The notes under the pieces were generated by a model, which saw only the letters and a program-made list of their open reading frames with translations, was not told where the DNA came from and did no database searches. This document shows positions 61,357 through 64,000 of a stretch of 64,000 nt of DNA, piece by piece. Both the position numbers and the translations under genes were made by a program. Positions within the stretch are counted from its first letter, which is position 1. Each line of letters opens with the position of its first letter. Source of the stretch: UBA1429 sp964482225 (GTDB taxonomy: Bacteria > Chloroflexota > Anaerolineae > UBA1429); assembly GCA_964482225.1 (NCBI GenBank), contig CAYZWT010000012.1, positions 1-64,000 on the forward strand, in the 5' to 3' direction.

Positions 61357-62379
61357 ATGACAGAAAACACCAACCACATGCTGCTGCGCGTCAACAACCT
61401 GGTCAAACACTTTCCGATCAGGCGTGGCATGCTCAAGACCACCATCGGCGCTGTGCGCGCGGTGGATGGCGTCAGCTTTCATATCCGCGAGCGCGAGACG
61501 CTGGGCCTGGTGGGCGAGAGCGGCTGCGGCAAGACGACCACCGGCCGCTGCATCATGCGGGCCATCGAGCCTACCAGCGGCGAGGTGCTCTATACCAGCG
61601 CCAACGGCGAGACGGTGAACATCCCTGAGCTGGAAAAGCACGATATGAAGGACCTCCGCAGGGAGATCCAGATGATCTTCCAGGACCCCTACTCGTCGCT
61701 GAACCCGCGTATGACGCTGCTCCAGATCGTGGGCGAGCCGCTATCGGTCAACAAGGTGGCCAGGGGTACCGAGCTGGAAGAGCGCGTGGCGGACCTGTTG
61801 CGCGTCGTGGGGCTGCGCCCCGAGTACATGCGCCGCTACCCGCACGCTTTCTCCGGCGGCCAGCGCCAGCGCATCGGCATCGCCCGCGCACTGGCCCTGA
61901 ACCCGCGCTTTATCGTGGCCGATGAGCCCGTCTCGGCTCTGGATGTGTCCATCCAGGCACAGGTGCTCAACCTGCTGCAAGACCTCCAGCAAGAGTTCGG
62001 CCTCACCTACCTGTTCGTGGCCCACGACTTGAGCGTGGTAGAGCACATCTCGGACCGCGTGGCGGTCATGTACGTCGGCAAGCTCGTGGAGATGGCGTCC
62101 ACCGAGAACCTCTACTATCACCCGCTGCATCCCTACACCGAGGCGCTCATGTCCTCGGTGCCCAAGCCCGACCCGCGCGCCGTCAAGCGCCGCATCGTGC
62201 TAGAGGGCGAGGTCGCCAACCCGGCCAACCCGCCTTCAGGCTGCTATTTCCATCCGCGCTGCCGATACTGCATTGATCTGTGCAAGGTCGAAGAGCCCGA
62301 GTTGCTTGAGACGGAGCCACAGCACTGGGTCAAATGCCACCGCGCTCAAGAGCTGTCGCTCCGCGGCGTGGCAGGGTAG
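61357..62379 (+). CDS. ABC transporter ATP-binding protein, DppF/OppF type
   Basis: A 340-residue ATPase partner of the DppD-type protein. Walker A GESGCGKTTTGR, Q-loop IFQDPYSSLNPRMTL, signature FSGGQRQRIGIARAL, Walker B FIVADEPVSALDVS, and the C-terminal PPSGCYFHPRCRYCIDLC cysteines. ATG 61357 follows GGAGAGGAA; ATG 61339, which overlaps the previous stop, is an alternative. Confidence 0.94.
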   Translation: MTENTNHMLLRVNNLVKHFPIRRGMLKTTIGAVRAVDGVSFHIRERETLGLVGESGCGKTTTGRCIMRAIEPTSGEVLYTSANGETVNIPELEKHDMKDLRREIQMIFQDPYSSLNPRMTLLQIVGEPLSVNKVARGTELEERVADLLRVVGLRPEYMRRYPHAFSGGQRQRIGIARALALNPRFIVADEPVSALDVSIQAQVLNLLQDLQQEFGLTYLFVAHDLSVVEHISDRVAVMYVGKLVEMASTENLYYHPLHPYTEALMSSVPKPDPRAVKRRIVLEGEVANPANPPSGCYFHPRCRYCIDLCKVEEPELLETEPQHWVKCHRAQELSLRGVAG

Positions 62380-62385
62380 GCAGAG

Positions 62386-62772
62386 ATGGAAAGGTACCCC
62401 ATGTCGCCTGACCTAAAGGAACCGCTGTGGCTCAAGGTGCGGGGATATGTTCTGTGGATTGTATCCTTTGCGATCGGAGTCTTGGCGTTGTTCGCGGCAT
62501 GGGAGACGGTCCGCATCATCACCCCTGTGGTGGTGCCGTTGGACCCCATGCACACGACAGAGTATCTGGGCCAGACCAGGCTCATCTCGATCATATCGTT
62601 CTTTGCCCTGGGGATCACGTGGCTGGTGTGGTACATCCTGTTGATCGAGCGCTACACCAAGGCCAAGAGCGCCGGGATTCTGGCCAAGCAGTTTGGCATC
62701 ACAACGCTGATCCAGGCGATCATCTTTGGCCTGTACTACATCGCGCCGACGGTGGTTCGCTGGTTGGCCTGA
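62386..62772 (+). CDS. Small membrane protein of the transporter operon
   Basis: A 128-residue protein with three hydrophobic segments (GYVLWIVSFAIGVLALFAAW, LISIISFFALGITWLVWYIL, FGITTLIQAIIFGLYYIAP). No family is recognised. It begins 6 bases after the DppF-type gene and is followed by a strong terminator, so it is the last gene of the transporter unit. ATG 62401 is an alternative start. Confidence 0.72.
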   Translation: MERYPMSPDLKEPLWLKVRGYVLWIVSFAIGVLALFAAWETVRIITPVVVPLDPMHTTEYLGQTRLISIISFFALGITWLVWYILLIERYTKAKSAGILAKQFGITTLIQAIIFGLYYIAPTVVRWLA

Positions 62773-62794
62773 TCCAGCGCCAACTGGCGCCAAG

Positions 62795-62831
62795 CGGCCC
62801 CTTTCCACACACGGAAAGGGGCCGTTCTGTT
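62795..62831 (+). terminator. Terminator of the transporter operon
   Basis: CGGCCCCTTTCC (62795-62806) pairs perfectly with GGAAAGGGGCCG (62813-62824), followed by TTCTGTT. Confidence 0.85.
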
Positions 62832-62956
62832 TGTTCGGTAGAGCAGACAGAGACGGAAGCTGCATGCGACCCGCAACTCGTCATCTGCCGATTCACCCAG
62901 ACTGTGGCCCAAGATACCCCCTGCTCCGCCAGATGACGCCTGTTGCCCAGTTCGTG

Positions 62957-62962
62957 TATAAT
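62957..62962 (+). promoter_or_regulatory. -10 box of the Gfo/Idh/MocA gene
   Basis: TATAAT at 62957-62962, 35 bases before the ATG; ATGACG at 62933-62938 is a weak -35 (18-base spacer). Confidence 0.5.
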
Positions 62963-62997
62963 GCCCCCATCACACCGCAAAAGGAGGTTACAGCAAG

Positions 62998-64000
62998 ATG
63001 ACCGCGTATCCGGGCTTTGTTCCCGTAGACAGGGGCGCTCTGCCAGGGGCCGAGGTCGGCGTGGGGGTACTGGGCTACCGCTTTATGGGCCGCGCCCACT
63101 CGAACGCCTACCACCGCCAGCCCCAGTTCTTCTGGCCGCCTGTGGCGCGCCCTCGGCTGATCGCCATGTGTGGCCGCACCCAAGAGGCCGTGGCCGAGAT
63201 GGCCCTGCGGCTGGGCTATGAGGGCTATTACACCGAATTGGAGGCCATGCTGGCCGACCCGCGCATCCAGTTGTTCGACAACTGCGCCTCGGCCAACGCC
63301 CATGTAGAGCCGACCCTGGCGGCCATCGCCGCCGGCAAGCACGTGCTCTGCGAAAAGCCCCTGGCGCCCAATGCCGCCGACGCCAAGCGCATGTGGCAGG
63401 CTGCCGAGGCCGCGGGGGTGGTGCACGCCACCGGTTTCAACTATCGCTTTGTGCCCGCCGTGCGCTTTGTGCGCGACCTGATCGAGCAGGACGTCATCGG
63501 GCGCGTCTATTCCTTCCGGGGCTGCTACCTGCAAGAGGGCGGCGACATTGCCGAGCGGCCCTACACCTGGCGGCACGACCGCAGCCGGGGCGGCTATGGC
63601 GCCCTGGGCGATATCGGCGTGCACATCATTGACCTGGCGCGCTTTCTCGTGGGCGAGATCACGTCCCTGACGGCCATGACCCAGACCTTTGTCACCGAGC
63701 GCCCCATCGCCGAGCGCCCCGGCGAGATGGGCCGGGTGACCACCGACGACGTGTTCGTCTCGACCGTGTCTTTTGCCAACGGCGCACTCGGCACCATCGA
63801 GGCCAGCAAAGTGGCCACGGGCCGCAAGAACCAGAATACCTTCGAGATCAACGGCTCCAAGGCCAGCGTCGTGTTCGACCTGGAGCGCCTGAACGAGCTG
63901 CAGGTCTACCTGCGCGAGGGCGCGCCGGACACGCTCCAGGGCTTTGCCAATGTCTCGGTCACCGAGCGCAACCACCCGTTCTACCAGTTCTGGTGGCCCC
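62998..64000 (+). CDS. Gfo/Idh/MocA family oxidoreductase (3' end outside the window)
   Basis: At least 334 residues, cut by the window edge. NAD(P)-binding GVGVLGYRFMGRAHSNAYHR at the N-terminus, the catalytic-region motif CEKPLAPNAADAKRM, and DIGVHIIDLARFLVG. Family members oxidise or epimerise sugars, inositols and glucosides. ATG 62998 has an AAGGAGG ribosome site 12 bases upstream. Its place after the importer suggests use of the imported sugar. Confidence 0.9.
   Translation, partial: MTAYPGFVPVDRGALPGAEVGVGVLGYRFMGRAHSNAYHRQPQFFWPPVARPRLIAMCGRTQEAVAEMALRLGYEGYYTELEAMLADPRIQLFDNCASANAHVEPTLAAIAAGKHVLCEKPLAPNAADAKRMWQAAEAAGVVHATGFNYRFVPAVRFVRDLIEQDVIGRVYSFRGCYLQEGGDIAERPYTWRHDRSRGGYGALGDIGVHIIDLARFLVGEITSLTAMTQTFVTERPIAERPGEMGRVTTDDVFVSTVSFANGALGTIEASKVATGRKNQNTFEINGSKASVVFDLERLNELQVYLREGAPDTLQGFANVSVTERNHPFYQFWWP

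Noticed and set aside
1..64000. CRISPR arrays, tRNA, rRNA or tmRNA genes
   Set aside because: No regularly spaced repeats and no cloverleaf or rRNA-like stretches were seen on reading.

Overview
The window reads as chromosomal DNA from a GC-rich bacterium, most likely a Chloroflexota of the Anaerolineae/Caldilineae type. This is inferred from recognised styles only: Tat-lipoprotein ABC substrate-binding proteins with a VEKEV-rich tether, Thr/Pro-linker lipoproteins, an archaeal-style HerA-NurA set beside SbcCD, a PyrF-PyrE fusion, and an Asp23-FakA-DegV-RecG-CoaD gene order. There is no rRNA, tRNA, CRISPR array, intact insertion sequence or phage gene.

Layout. 1-6.2 kb: a solute-binding protein behind a strong promoter with a terminator-like hairpin in its leader, then a GH74-like secreted protein whose base composition differs from its surroundings. 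6.3-18.3 kb (+): a YedF-like protein, a cyclase-family hydrolase, an IorA-like oxidoreductase, then SbcD, SbcC, NurA, a small HAS-barrel-like protein and HerA (a DNA-end resection set), then a sugar (GHMP) kinase. 18.3-24.9 kb (-): DivIVA-like coiled coil, CoaD, RecG, DegV, FakA, Asp23. 25 kb: rpmB (+). 25.2-29 kb (-): Rpe, RlmN, a membrane zinc protease, a mannonate dehydratase-like protein. 29-38 kb (+): ThiI, beta-propeller lipoprotein, MalQ, a hypothetical, a Cys-rich lipoprotein, an EF-G-like GTPase. 38-46.5 kb: a second 684-residue solute-binding protein with a long structured leader, an AlbA_2/Schlafen-type protein, hybrid cluster protein, an MFS transporter and a TauE/SafE transporter. 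46.5-51.7 kb (-): the pyrimidine operon pyrC-pyrB-pyrFE-pyrD-pyrK. 52-55.7 kb (+): a lipoprotein methionine sulfoxide reductase with an in-frame TGA, and an FtsX-type permease. 55.7-64 kb (+): a 1.1-kb structured non-coding region, then a dipeptide/oligosaccharide-type ABC transporter (two permeases, a TIM-barrel isomerase, two ATPases), a small membrane protein and a Gfo/Idh/MocA dehydrogenase cut by the window edge.

Most notable: the msrA gene at 51975-52739. A TGA sits exactly at the catalytic cysteine of the MsrA GCFWG motif, the frame is intact on both sides, and a small hairpin with a G at the start of its loop lies about 20 nt downstream, as expected of a bacterial SECIS. It is best read as a lipid-anchored selenocysteine MsrA that ordinary gene callers would split in two. 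Also notable are leader RNAs with mutually exclusive or terminator-like hairpins upstream of transport genes, and a palindrome centred near -41.5 of a predicted hcp promoter.

Metabolic picture (inference): an anaerobic or microaerophilic heterotroph feeding on plant-type oligosaccharides (GH74-like protein, solute-binding proteins, Opp-type transporter, TIM-barrel isomerase, Gfo/Idh dehydrogenase, mannonate dehydratase, MalQ, GHMP kinase), with defence against nitrosative and oxidative stress (Hcp, Sec-MsrA). All functions rest on reading the sequence; no database search was possible.
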